Shown one piece after another: positions 1 through 10,341 of a DNA stretch of 64,000 nt. This DNA comes from Ligula intestinalis (Eukaryota > Platyhelminthes > Cestoda > Diphyllobothriidea > Diphyllobothriidae): assembly GCA_036362985.1 (NCBI GenBank), contig JAYGXS010000007.1, positions 26,622,543 through 26,686,542 on the forward strand, given 5' to 3'. The stretch's first letter is position 1. Each line of letters opens with the position of its first letter. The notes under the pieces were generated by a model. The model was not told the DNA's origin. It worked only from the letters and a program-made list of their open reading frames with translations, and ran no database searches. A program made the position numbers and the translations under genes.

Positions 1-61
1 CGAAGCTTATTCCTCTCAAGCACTTCCCGGGATTCGCACGTTTGTTTGTATTGGCAACGCA

Positions 62-436
62 TAACTATATTGCCAACAACCATAGTGCCACAAATTTTAG
101 AGTACCGGCAGGTTTCTGTGTGACCTCCACCTCAGTGAACCTCGAAAACAATCCGAAAACAATCTGAAGCGGGGTTCTTTCGAGGCCGGCTGAGGTTTTG
201 GTGGATACGAAATGGCGGGACAACCAGCAGGACAGAAGAACTTCAAGGGTAAATAGTTGCGGTCATGCGAAGAACTAGCTTGTGACCAAGAAATCTGCCT
301 ATAGGGAGCAGTCCAAGAGGTCTGCAGTGGCGATACGTCAAGAAGGCATAACCATATTGCCAACATGAATAGTGCTACAAATTCTGGAGTGTGGTCAGGT
401 TTTTGTGGGTCTCGGTAAACCTCGAGAACGCTCCGC
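62..436. repeat. Pair of direct repeats about 284 bp apart
   Basis: Two stretches of roughly 90 bp, at about 62-152 and 346-436, read alike. Both run from a 'tattgccaaca' block through 'agtgc(c/t)acaaattt', 'caggtttttgtg' and 'aacctcga(g/a)aac'. Similarity is about 70-75% by eye. The 132-codon open frame on the minus strand that spans both copies (97-495) contains no domain I recognise, so I treat the stretch as a decayed tandem duplication. It may be part of a larger element that begins outside the window. Confidence 0.55.
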
Positions 437-519
437 CTCTCAGGCCTAAAAAAACGTCCGCCATCACCGCTGCCGCCGTCCTCAACACCCCCCACTTGTT
501 TTCACCGAAGACCACAGCT

Positions 520-965
520 TCATGCGCCACGTAGTGCCGTCATCACTATTACCAGATATATTAACCACGGTTCCGGTATACCCATACCCAAACCACACAT
601 TCGGATCCTGTATAGACCTTCCCCTTCAGCCGCTAATCCAGCTTAAGGTGACTGTCGAAGAATTGCCGGAGGCACTGACCAGCACTACCCATACTGTCAT
701 ACAGGGAAGTCAGGTTTTTCTGTTGTGCGTGGCCACATATCATAGGCAGGTTAATCTTGTGGTTAACTGCTAGCTGGCGCTCATGCAACCTTGTACCAAG
801 GCGTTTGCGCGTCTCATCATGCTGTATACCACTGCTGATTATTCTGTCGACGCTTGTGGGTGCTTGAGCTTCATGATTTGGTGTCTGATGGTTGACTGCG
901 GCTTATGAGCGCCACCGACCCCCAATGGTTTCAGGATTCTTGCTAGTGCTTCTGCTTCATTGTTC
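520..965 (-). pseudogene. Penelope-like element, GIY-YIG endonuclease fragment (family B type)
   Basis: Read on the minus strand, about 965-855 gives ALARILKPLGVGGAHKPQ followed by STIRHQIMKLK. This is the segment that precedes the GIY-YIG domain in Penelope-like retroelement proteins. It continues through a stop into SAVVYS and then, after a frameshift, TRKRLGTRLHERQLAVNHK, the GIY-YIG helix carrying the conserved Arg (TRLHE). The zinc-finger-like Cys residues and the YIG tripeptide are lost between the two frames. Downstream, towards 520, homology fades. In intact family members this C-terminal endonuclease nicks target DNA for retrotransposition. The copy cannot be functional: it has stops, at least one frameshift and no reverse transcriptase in sight. 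It faces away from the family B tail at 1235-1715. Confidence 0.7.
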
Positions 966-1049
966 ATGTAGGAGATTGCGAGCCAGAACTTGGATCCCCT
1001 TCCTTCGACAGCACATAGCGGGGCTTCTTAAGGCACTTGACTATGAAGG

Positions 1050-1125
1050 ACTGAGAAGAAGTCGACTCAATCGCTGGGTAAATACTTTTATTCGCCTGAC
1101 TTTTCGACATCCTATCTGCCTATTC
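1050..1125 (-). repeat. PLE family A tail, truncated antisense remnant
   Basis: The stretch carries the family A tail in antisense: a gaagaag-like edge, 'tcaatcgctgggtaaata', 'tttattcgcctgac' and 'tttcgacatcc'. It ends before the CTGATGA half of the hammerhead-like core. It lies between the two family B pieces and is too short for its origin to be judged. Confidence 0.6.
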
Positions 1126-1234
1126 TCTCTGACTTTGGACAACCGTTGACTCTAAAGAGGGCATGCAATTAATTCATCTCCTCCCTTTTCCACAGTCGCT
1201 TTTTGACTGCTAACTGAGATCCGATGAGAATAGG

Positions 1235-1715
1235 CAAGAAATTGGCCAGTAATTAGGTGACCAGCGTGGAACACTACCCCGCAGTCGCGTCCATGCGACT
1301 GACACTAACTCACGCGGACACCAACAACTGACCAGTCAGTTGGCTGATGAGGGGCAGGCCAGTAAACACGCGGACTTGCCAACAATTACGACAACCACAA
1401 AGGGGGCAAATGCCATATGAGTTCCCAAGTGGTCGATCACCGAGAGGTCAACACTTATTCGCAGCGCACAGACAGGTCACATTTTGTGTATGTCAAGCAC
1501 GGCTATAACACCAGACAGGCGTCAAGTCCGAAACAGTCACGACCACCAGAAAAAACCACCAGATTACTCTGACGTCGAAAACAAAAGTGTGCCCGAAACG
1601 CCAGTATAAAAGCAAATTGGTCCATAAACTCGTCCCTTCATCTTCTTTTTCTGTGGGGCATGATGAAACCGACAAGGTATCTGCATCTCGAATCGTCACG
1701 CGCATACTTTAATCG
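1235..1715 (+). repeat. PLE family B 3' tail
   Basis: This matches the tail at 48780-49215 in the same order: 'gaccagcgtgga', 'ccaacaattacgac', a hammerhead-like block near 1565-1606, 'ttggtccat', a 'cttcttttt' run and 'ggggcatgatgaa'. At 48.6 kb the same tail follows the C-terminal end of a GIY-YIG domain, so this copy is the non-coding 3' end of a Penelope-like element. No coding part is attached here; the minus-strand GIY-YIG fragment at 520-965 points the other way. Confidence 0.65.
1565..1606 (+). ncRNA. Hammerhead-ribozyme-like motif, family B, decayed
   Basis: The order is CTGACGT (A9 of CTGANGA changed to T), an 18-19 nt stem-II interval, GAAA, then CGCC where the better copy has CGTC. 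Stem I can pair TACT with AGTA (4 bp). The substitutions in the core and at the cleavage triplet predict an inactive copy of the motif at 49070-49109. Confidence 0.4.
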
Positions 1716-1729
1716 AAAGCCCAATAAGT

Positions 1730-4700
1730 TGAATGTGAAGTAAACATTTTTCTATGCATGTCCAAAGGGGCATAAGCGTATCTAACTGTATTGCACAGGA
1801 GAGTTATCCGCATGATATTCTAAATGAAGTTCAAGTTGTATGTTTGGATTTACCGCATACATTACTAAAAATTAAGGGGCAATTCGATAATTTGGATAAA
1901 ATTTAAGCAAAACTGAACATTAAAAAATGTAACCGGAAAAACCATTAATTAACCTGGACAAATAAAAGTCCACATTCATGCACATCCATCCACGTCCATG
2001 CAAAAACCTGGATCAAAAACCTTCTCATTCGTTCGAGTCCACATCCATTACACTACTTTAAGATGACAAAAGGGGTTTTTAAGGAAACAATTTAGGAAGG
2101 ATTGAGTAGTTTTTGGGGGCTGAAATGAAAAGTCACGTCCTATAAAGTACTTATATTTTTATAAAATCTTAGCGGTGGAGCGTACGACTTGGGACGTGGA
2201 AGTAACTCCAGCAATTGATGAGTTTTATGTTGGTAAAGAATATAAAAATACCAGCCATACTTGACACTTGCAGTAAAAATCTGCAGTTCAGCTCAGGTTG
2301 AGCGTCTTCTGATGGCTGGAACATTATATGTTCACGTAAGAACTCGAATACGTAAATACTACATATATTGTTATTTCAAATCCAATCACAAGTCAAAGAG
2401 CGCACCTCATTGTCGTGGACGTTATTTCGAAAGATTGAATGATGGGTTCAGCCAAAGCGTACCGTTGGTTACCTAGAGTATTTGTTTGCATATACCTATG
2501 CAATGGTTCGTGAGAACTTGTAAATACTGTGTTCTCAGTATTTCATAATCCAGTCACACAGCTTCACAGAGCATAAAAAATATGAAACGTTGACGGGGTT
2601 TATATGCTTTTGGTGGATTATTTGCAGACATCGTTACCTCGCTGTTGTTCAATTATTTCGTTTGTCGCATACCTGTGTTGGTTAACTAACTCTCGGGCGC
2701 GTTTACAGAGCGAACGCGGGGCAGTTATATTTTAACTAGGAAATTGTAGAAAGTTAAAATCTTTAAAAGGAATTCAAGAAACTCAAGCAGAAATGAAATT
2801 TGGATTTTTAAAATTAGTAACACATAGCAAGCATCCATATTCATTGCTCATTGCAAAGTTCAAGCACGGTAAATTAGTATTAAATGTTGATTTTATTTGT
2901 AGAACACTATTACTGATAAGTTCTCTCCATCATTATTTAACTGAATTTTCTCAACAAAAGTCGCATCTTAGTGAAAGCCGGTCATTGATTTAGTAGCTGC
3001 TCTGATAAAAACAACGGGATTCTGCATCAACGAGTTCGTAAGTGTTTCTTCTGCACTCATGAAGCGATAGAGTACTTGTAGCTCGGCGGGTCAAACTTGG
3101 TAGGCTCAACTTATTTTCATGTGTTTATCAAAAAGTGAATTTTTTTGTTTTTTCATTTGATCATGTTTTTAGATTATATATTTTAACCTAAGGAGGAAAT
3201 GTTTAGCCTCGTTATGTAAATAAGTTTGCCTGAGTCTAGAATGTTTGCTGTATTATTCCTGAGCCTCCTGAAATAGAAATGTTTAAATAACATCTATGGA
3301 TAAATGCTGGCAGCTTTTTATTTTGAAGTTTGGTCACGGGAACGAAAAAAAAAGCACTATGGAACAACCATCTTGGTGCATGCTAAAACTGTTTCCTTTC
3401 AAAAGCAAAAAATCGCGAATCCTCTTGAGCATTTACTCAAAGAGTCTAGGCATGTTTTCGATAAAAAAGCACTGAAATTAAAGTTCATATTAAGTTTATA
3501 AATACTAGGACAGCAACGTAAGCGTCTCGGGAAATAGAGCGTATTATTGCTGCAACACGTCTTTATAAGAATCTTAAAATTACAGCCTTTTATTCTGCGT
3601 TGAGGTCTAAAGCGCGCTTTGTCTTTTCAAGAAGACATTTATGCAATATGTGTGACGTAAAAGTGCTTGTCTCAACAAGTTTTAAAATCATTATGAAGTT
3701 AAATTTCAGACTACATTCAGTAAACTTTACGTAAAATTGTCAGTTCAGTAGGAAGAGATTTTTGACAGAACCTTTTTCATCAACTCCATTTAGAATAGAA
3801 AAGCCCAGGACGATGTTTACTATGAAACTCATTATTAAGTAAGCACAAAATCAATCCCTTTTTTTAATCAATACCAGTTTCATTTTTGAATATATTTCTG
3901 AACATCTTAAACGTTAGAAATGACCCACAAGATAAATTTCTCCCGTGAGATATGCATATTTTATTTTAAATATTTTGATAGGGCATGTTTCTTATAGAAT
4001 GGACTTTAGAAGCATGAACCTGAAGAATAGCCAGGTTTAGTTTACGAAAATTTATTTCCCAGAGAAGCTTTTATGTCGATAAAAACGATCTTAGGTGCGT
4101 TGAGTCCCCATAAGGTAGCCTGTTAAACATATGAGCTAGAATGTTATGAGAGCAGTTATGCTTCGACCTGCATCTCCGAGATAATAATAACCGAAACACG
4201 AAACGAGCTGTCACCCGACCGAATGACTTTTGAATATGTCAACTGCTTGGAAACTGTCTGTTTATAACCATTGGTTCTCACGCAAGCAAGCCAAAAAGCA
4301 AGCATGTTCAGTGACTCCTTAAATGCATTTATGATTGAAAGTTATAGGATAGATTTGCTGCGATCGGAAATCTACTCAGCATGATGAACTAGAATGCAGC
4401 ACATGTCATGTAGCGCTTTGCCCATGTCATCGTGTTTGTGACAATTTAGCATTTCACAGTCTAAGACATCAGAACGACAGTGTTAAACAGACAAATGTTG
4501 CTGCATTATGAACAATTTATTTGTGCATTTTAACTTCCCACAAGAATAGCGAAAATGTAAGTTTTGTAAACAGCATACATTGAGAATTTTGAAATTATAA
4601 AGTTTATTCATATAGTCATAGTGTATGGGGAGCCATACCCGTTGAATAACGTGATACATTCTACACTGTACAACACAGTGAGCAAGAGAGTGGTCCTATT

Positions 4701-4770
4701 ACAGAATGAAGATTTTAAAGCAAAACCTATTTGAAAAAGTGGAAAAATTTGTCAGTAGGTCAACATTTGA
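1730..4770. other. No gene or repeat recognised
   Basis: This AT-rich sequence has many stops in all frames and no protein motif, RNA gene or element edge that I can identify. Its short open frames are under 75 codons and have no recognisable content. Confidence 0.5.
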
Positions 4771-5357
4771 GAATAAACGGCGAAGGTGGTTTAAGTAGTG
4801 CACCCCATACATTCCCTAGTCCAGGCATTTTGTCCTTCAGAAGCACTGGTTATAGGAGGTTTTAAGAGTGAGGAAATACAATAGGCAGTGAAATAATTTG
4901 TAAAAGTAAGCTTTAAATGAAAAATGTAGTAGAATTTGTTTCCTGCGGCCGCTGGGTGTAAGTTTTTCCGCATGTTAGTTGAAGATGTGCGCGGCGCTTA
5001 GCGCCGCGGGCAATACTACTATAACTCTAGAACAGGAAGTTGGATCTCAGGTAAGTTGAAGTAGATGACCTACTAACCACCCTTTCAATTTTTCAGGAAG
5101 TTCAAAAAACCTGCATTTTGATAAGCAAGTTTGTCTGCAATATGTTAAACGATACTACAGGTTAGGAGATCTAGAGATTAATATCATCAACGTTTATAAA
5201 TACAATAAAATAAAATGCATACAGCGGTTATTAAAGTATATTACAATGCCTATTCGTATTCTTCACCCATAAAACCCCCGTAAGAACCTTTTCTTAGGAC
5301 AAAATGCTGGACTGGGGTTTAGGAGGTGCAGTACTTAACTACTGTTGCCGAATAAAC
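4771..5357 (+). mobile_element. Non-autonomous hAT-like DNA transposon, copy 1, with perfect 8-bp duplication
   Basis: The element spans 4779-5349 (571 bp) and is flanked by GAATAAAC at 4771-4778 and again at 5350-5357. Its ends are inverted repeats: GGCGAAGGTGGTTTAAGTAG on the left and the complement of ACTGTTGCC on the right. In better copies the inverted repeat extends for about 80 bp. It has no open frame of note. Near the middle is a perfect 8-bp GC hairpin (4990-4997 with 5001-5008, loop tta). An 8-bp duplication is the hallmark of hAT-like transposases; the family name is inferred, because no transposase is present. Confidence 0.8.
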
Positions 5358-5690
5358 TTGTTTCGGACATGTCGTGGATAAGTTTTATGCAGGTTGGAGT
5401 CACAGTTCATGCAGCTCTGCAGACCCAGAGTTTGCTGTCAGAGGAAATTCCACATTTCTGGACGACAGACATATGGCCAAAAATAGTCCTGACTTGAATC
5501 CCGTTGAAAATTTATGGTCAGCACTTAGTAACATGGTTGACTAGAAACTGCCTAATCCTACTACTCTTACTGAGTTGCCAAGATCCTTGCTGGAGGCCTG
5601 CGCAATGATCCCCTTGAATTCCCTTTAGAATCTCATTGATTCGATTCCAAATACGATAAAAGCTTTTCTGACGGTCAAATAAAAATGTTT
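5350..5690 (+). pseudogene. Tc1/mariner transposase C-terminal relic
   Basis: About 5393-5475 reads VGVTVHAALQTQSLLSEEIP, equivalent to the transposase segment that normally starts QQDGATAH; the catalytic Asp is read as Val. After a one-base frameshift near 5478, the sequence reads NSPDLNPVENLWSAL (about 5482-5525), the diagnostic Tc1 SPDLNPIEN block with the third catalytic acidic residue (Glu). The frame then meets TAG at 5542 and 5626 and ends with TAA at 5680. The family's transposase is about 340 residues and cuts and pastes DNA; only the last third is visible here. It directly abuts the right target duplication of the hAT-like element, but I cannot find Tc1 sequence on the left side of that element. 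Confidence 0.82.
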
Positions 5691-5979
5691 GGTAAAATAA
5701 ATCACGAAATATATTACTTTAAAATTTGTGGGTGTGTAATTAAGATGCAGAGACTTTCGAGGCATCCTGTTCTACCACATCACCTGCTTGGAGGCTCTCT
5801 GTTCGAAAACGTAAGCAACCAAAACGCAATCAGGCTAGCTGACTCTTAAAATGCACTGATGATCGAACGTAATGGGATTCTTTTGCACCAATCGTAAACC
5901 TTATTAAGATGGCGCATCAGAATGCAGCACACGCGCTTTGGCAAGCAGTTTGGTATTTCACCGTTTTTGTGACATCTTA

Positions 5980-6415
5980 GTACTTGAAAGTTTTGTATAT
6001 CAGAAAACAAAGCGCCGATTTGCCCAATCCATATTTGGTGCTGAGACTCAATTTGGCCAAAGCAATTCGCCACTTGGGGAACGGAGAGGCCACCGCCAGA
6101 CCGGCGGGCCAGAGCGCCGAGCAATCATCACACCCGAGTTCACCACGCGTGAGTAAAGTTCAGCAGGTCAAAGTCCACATGCCGTTCAACAAACTGTGAA
6201 AACGCAAGAAGGCAATTACTGTTAAATGTCGTTGTATGTTTGCAATAATTATTGTATCTTATAAATACTGCAAACTTCTGTGCATACACTACCCATGTCT
6301 GCTACTGCTGTCTGATTATGTCTCTGATGATGAATCCGCGACAGATCTCGAAACGTCAGGTGAATAAAAGTATTAACCCAGCAATCGAGTCGTTTTATTC
6401 TCAAAGACAGAGCTG
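5980..6415 (+). pseudogene. Penelope-like element 3' end (family A): GIY-YIG C-terminus plus tail
   Basis: From about 5999 the plus strand reads KQSADLPNPYLVLRLNLAKA, the C-terminal end of a family A GIY-YIG domain. It continues RVSKVQQVKVHMPFNKL to a stop. The same frame then resumes through YKYCK and on to YVSDDESATDLETSGE, ending at a TAA just after the hammerhead-like core (6319-6362). The edge 'cccagcaatcgagtcg' closes the tail near 6395. The minus-strand copies at 34.3 and 54.4 kb have the same order. There is no reverse transcriptase upstream and the endonuclease core is missing, so this is a 5'-truncated, dead insertion. Confidence 0.75.
6319..6362 (+). ncRNA. Hammerhead-ribozyme-like motif, family A, sense copy
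   Basis: The sequence fits a hammerhead core: TGTCT (stem I), CTGATGA at 6324-6330, stem II 6332-6349, GAAA 6350-6353, CGTC 6354-6357, then AGGTG closing stem I. Stem II would pair GA with TC and AATCCG with CAGAT plus one bulge and one mismatch. Stem III would be only ACGU, which is self-complementary, so activity would need two copies pairing. An extra U follows CTGATGA compared with the textbook core. Hammerheads in Penelope-like elements are established knowledge; activity of this copy is not shown. Confidence 0.55.
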
Positions 6416-6419
6416 TTGA

Positions 6420-9400
6420 ACAGACTGCTCACAAAGCATGCGTTGTTGCATCCAGAACAATGTATCCCTGCGTTTCAATAGTCTTACTCACAAGACGAGC
6501 AGAAATGTATTGTTTTGTAAATGATGTATTGTGCTGTGGGTTTATTGTACTGCAACAATTATGCAGAGTTTTGACACAAAGCTGCATCGAAACATTTTCC
6601 TTGCTATAAGTAAAATGAACAGGTGCTTCTAAGGGTATAATAAGTCATGTGTAAAATTACACTTCCGCTAAGTGGGCACATTACAGTACAGTGGTACAGA
6701 AAACAACCTGACTGGTTCAGAAGTTGAAGATGTGTTCGCTGAAACTAAAACCTTATTTGCTTGACCTTTCAGACTCCATTGAGACCCCTTTCTCCGGGAA
6801 ACCTGTAGAATTGGTTGACATATGCACAAATCATGCATGCATGTGCATATAGCCCGCTATTTTACGATTACCTATGAAGAAGGGTTCTCGATTGAACGCG
6901 AGCGGCTGGTAAATAGACTTCCTGTTCGAGCTTTAGCATCCTCAAATTCTGAACTGCTTCCTGGAAATCGCCTATCTGCTCCTACCTGACTGGTATGCGT
7001 GCAGATCGTTAAATTCTGTTACTATCGAGTTCAAAAGAATTCCTTCTGCCTGAAAATTCAGTAGCATGCTTCAAATATCCACTCAGACGCCTAACACCTC
7101 ATCTCACAAAAAGGGTTTAAAAATACATTTTGTGACTGAGGTCTGCTTAAATCAGTAAATTACTTAAACGGATTCTTTTTAAAATCATAAAATGCACAAC
7201 ATTAAGTTGAGTTCTCCAATTACCAGTGAGCGTCGTACATAAACTTGAAAGAAAGCCTTTGGAGAGCCTTTTGAGTTAACTTCGGAAGAAAAATTTGAAA
7301 TCAGCCAGCTTTAGCGGACTAACTGCCTAATCTTTGAACGTTTCCTCATATTGACAGCACGGATGCTAACAAAAATCCCAGGAATTGACAAACGCAGCTG
7401 CGGTTGTGAGGATATTCCAGCTTACGTCTCCCAGGACGTACGTACTGTTTAGGCAGTTCATGCTAGCTTCACCAACCACCACACAATTTTGTGAACGACA
7501 TTCCATTGTTGATAAAAGAAGTCGAATGATACACTGGATTTAATAAATTTTTAATGTCCAGGTGGCCAATTAATGTTTGAACAAACAGACTTGAGAGATG
7601 AAGTTCAAAATCAAATAATTCCTGTCAGATTTTTGTAGATTCGATCTTTCAAGGCTTTTTATTTATTATACGGTTGCTATTATGCGCAACTACATCCGAA
7701 ACACTCATTACTGGCGGCATTTTATGCAAACAAAATTTCCCACCATTCAACAAAACTCCACTTTTCAGTAGATTTTCGGATCTCAGCTTTCTTACTTCAG
7801 TGATGATCGATTGATCTCAAGAAAGAGGAGCATTATGTAACATGCAAGATCTCTTTATACGAAAGGCAGGTGACAACGTTGAATTATCTTTTCCCTTCGG
7901 CTTCCATTCTTATACATAGAATTAGAGACAAAGTGAAAAATCTCTGAACAGAAGCTCATGGAAATTCAGGATATATATTTTGACGAGGGTAGGTGAAATC
8001 TGTCCCTGGATTTCGTTCAGCTAGTTTGATACAAAAAGTCTGTTCAATCGTGACATTTTCACCGCATGCGCAGCTCAGACATTTCAATGCACCTTCCTGT
8101 CTCATCGAATACGACATATTTTCTGAGCAATCTTACTGCATTTGCATTAAGTATAGTCCTGCTGCGGTACGAATATAGGGACAGATATGAGGCAAATTAG
8201 GTAACCATTCTCAAGTTTTGAGATTATTATCAAAAAATCTGCTTTCTGAAAATAAAAAAGATGAAATGTGATTGGGCGGAGGACTTGAACAAAAGGTAGC
8301 ACTGCATAACTTAACTACGGAAAGCACTTCAATATTCCCGTTTCTCCTAACCTATCCTGGGATGCATAAAGGCTTTGAAAATCACCTGGAAAACGCAGAT
8401 TGCGAAATTTATATGTTTTAGTGCTTGCAACTTTTACAATTAGCCTATAAGATGTGTGTTCGGCAGTTGGCTTCTTAATGTGTCTGAAATAAATGTGCTT
8501 AAGAAATTTGGCACACAAGTTATTTGAGATTCGTTCAAATAGTCCTGGGCTCTTGAAGATTTACGCCATTGGCTAACTAACTGTGGTTTTACCCTCTGCT
8601 GTCGACGGGGGTCATCGCATAGCAACCTCCACTTCACTCCGGCCTGCACGTCAATTCTGACATGCAAACATCCGAAGAATGCAAAGAAATTGGTAAATTC
8701 CCAATATGCAAGGTGACCGTCTTTTCCGTCTAGACCTCTACAAATGTGAAAATTATAACGGCTATAAGTGGCCTGCAAATACTTTCTTCAAGGAAAATCA
8801 CGTGGTCAGTGATGAACCAGGAAAAATTAGCAATATTAAAAAAAACCTGACATTTTCCTACGTGAGTGCTCTTGTGGACAACCAAAAATGCCGTTTCCGT
8901 GAGCCATTCATGCTAAAATTTCTCATTTTTTAAGTTGACTTCTTAAAACTGAAGTGTATTTCTACAAAGGAAGAAAATTAGATGGACAGAACCATCTTGG
9001 TCAGCAATGAAGAGCCATTAGGGTGGATGAGGGGTGTGGGAGCATACTAGACACCTGGTTAAATAATTGCATTCGGCGGAGTGACAAAATTGAAATTTTC
9101 AACAAGCTAATGGATAGCCAAAATGTCCAAGGTTGAGGCTTGTTTCAGGTGCTGAAATGCATTTTCAGTCATAACATGTGTTAAAAAAAAACATTTTTTA
9201 TAGATAGTGAAGGTGCACTTGTACATCTTTAACAGGCAGTAAAACGTTTGCAAAGGAAATGGCTGCGTCTATGGTCATCAGGTTGGATAGAAGATATTTA
9301 AATTTGAGATGGGGTGGCGGTGTTCAACGCCGGAGTTCGAAGCGAGAACCGAAGATGTTTGTGACGTGGACGTGATAACTAGAACACGAAATGTTTTCGT

Positions 9401-9765
9401 CTGGAAACGACATCGTACAGAATTCACTTGGAGCTTAAAAGCTCGAAAAATCAGCAAGCCCCATCGCATGTGATCTGAAAGTTTTGAATAGCATAAAGGA
9501 ATAGAGAGCTAAACCGGAACCCAGGCGCCAGATTCAGACCAGTGGCGCGCGATCGCATTAAAATGGTCTCTCTTTGGTAGGTGACGGTTCGTGGGTCAAA
9601 AATGTCCTCATCCACTGGCTCTACGTGATGTTGCAAACACTTGTCGTCATGTGATACTCGCCTTCGATACATTAAGAGACCTGCTCCGGATACCGGCTAG
9701 AAAAAATATATAAACAAGTAAAACTATTGTATTAAGGGTTTCACCATTATATGATGGTTGCAGTT
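6420..9765. other. No gene or repeat recognised
   Basis: I read this stretch on both strands and saw no conserved protein motif, tRNA-like fold or element boundary. The longest open frame is 112 codons (8440-8778, minus); it has no recognisable domain and overlaps other frames of similar length. Confidence 0.45.
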
Positions 9766-9771
9766 CAGAAA

Positions 9772-10341
9772 GGCAAAAGTAACTTATGCAGGCGCACTCA
9801 TATTCCCCTAGTCCCGGCACTATGTCCTGCAAACACGGAAGTTATAGAGTTTTTGGGTGTGAGGAAACATTACAGGCAGGTGAAGAAATTTTTAGAAGTG
9901 TTATGTGAAAAAAATGTAGTCAAAGTTGCTTTCCGCGGCCGCTGGTAGTAAGTTGTTCCGCATGTAAATTGAAGTTGTGCGCGGCACTTCGCACCACCAA
10001 CTGTACTAATCTAAATCCAGAACAGTAAGTTGGACCTCAGGTAAGTTGAAGTAGACAAACTCCTAACCACCATTTCAATTGCTCCGGAAATTTAAAAAAC
10101 CTGCAATTCGATAATTGGGTTTTTCCGCAATAAGTTAAAAGATAATACAGGTTAGGAAAATCTACAGATATAAATCAACAACAATTATTCATGCAATAAA
10201 AATATGTAATTAGCATTCATTATAGTAAATTACACTGTATTTCCTAATTACCCACCCTTAAACCCCTTTAATCCCCGTTTATTTAGGAAAACATGCAAGT
10301 CGTAGGGATTAACGAGTGGGCCTATATAAGCTACAGTTGCC
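9772..10341 (+). mobile_element. Non-autonomous hAT-like DNA transposon, copy 2
   Basis: This 570-bp relative of the element at 4779-5349 has the same orientation. Its left end reads GGCAAAAGTAACTTATG and its right end is the complement of CTATATAAGC...AGTTGCC. Shared internal blocks include 'tatagagtttt', 'cgcggccgctgg' and 'ggacctcaggtaagttgaagtag'. The GC hairpin is present but degenerate. Unlike copies 1 and 4, the eight bases on either side (ttcagaaa and actgtttg) do not match, so the duplication has decayed or one end has been rearranged. Confidence 0.75.

Noticed and set aside
97..495. 132-codon minus-strand frame
   Set aside because: It spans both units of a diverged direct repeat and has no domain.
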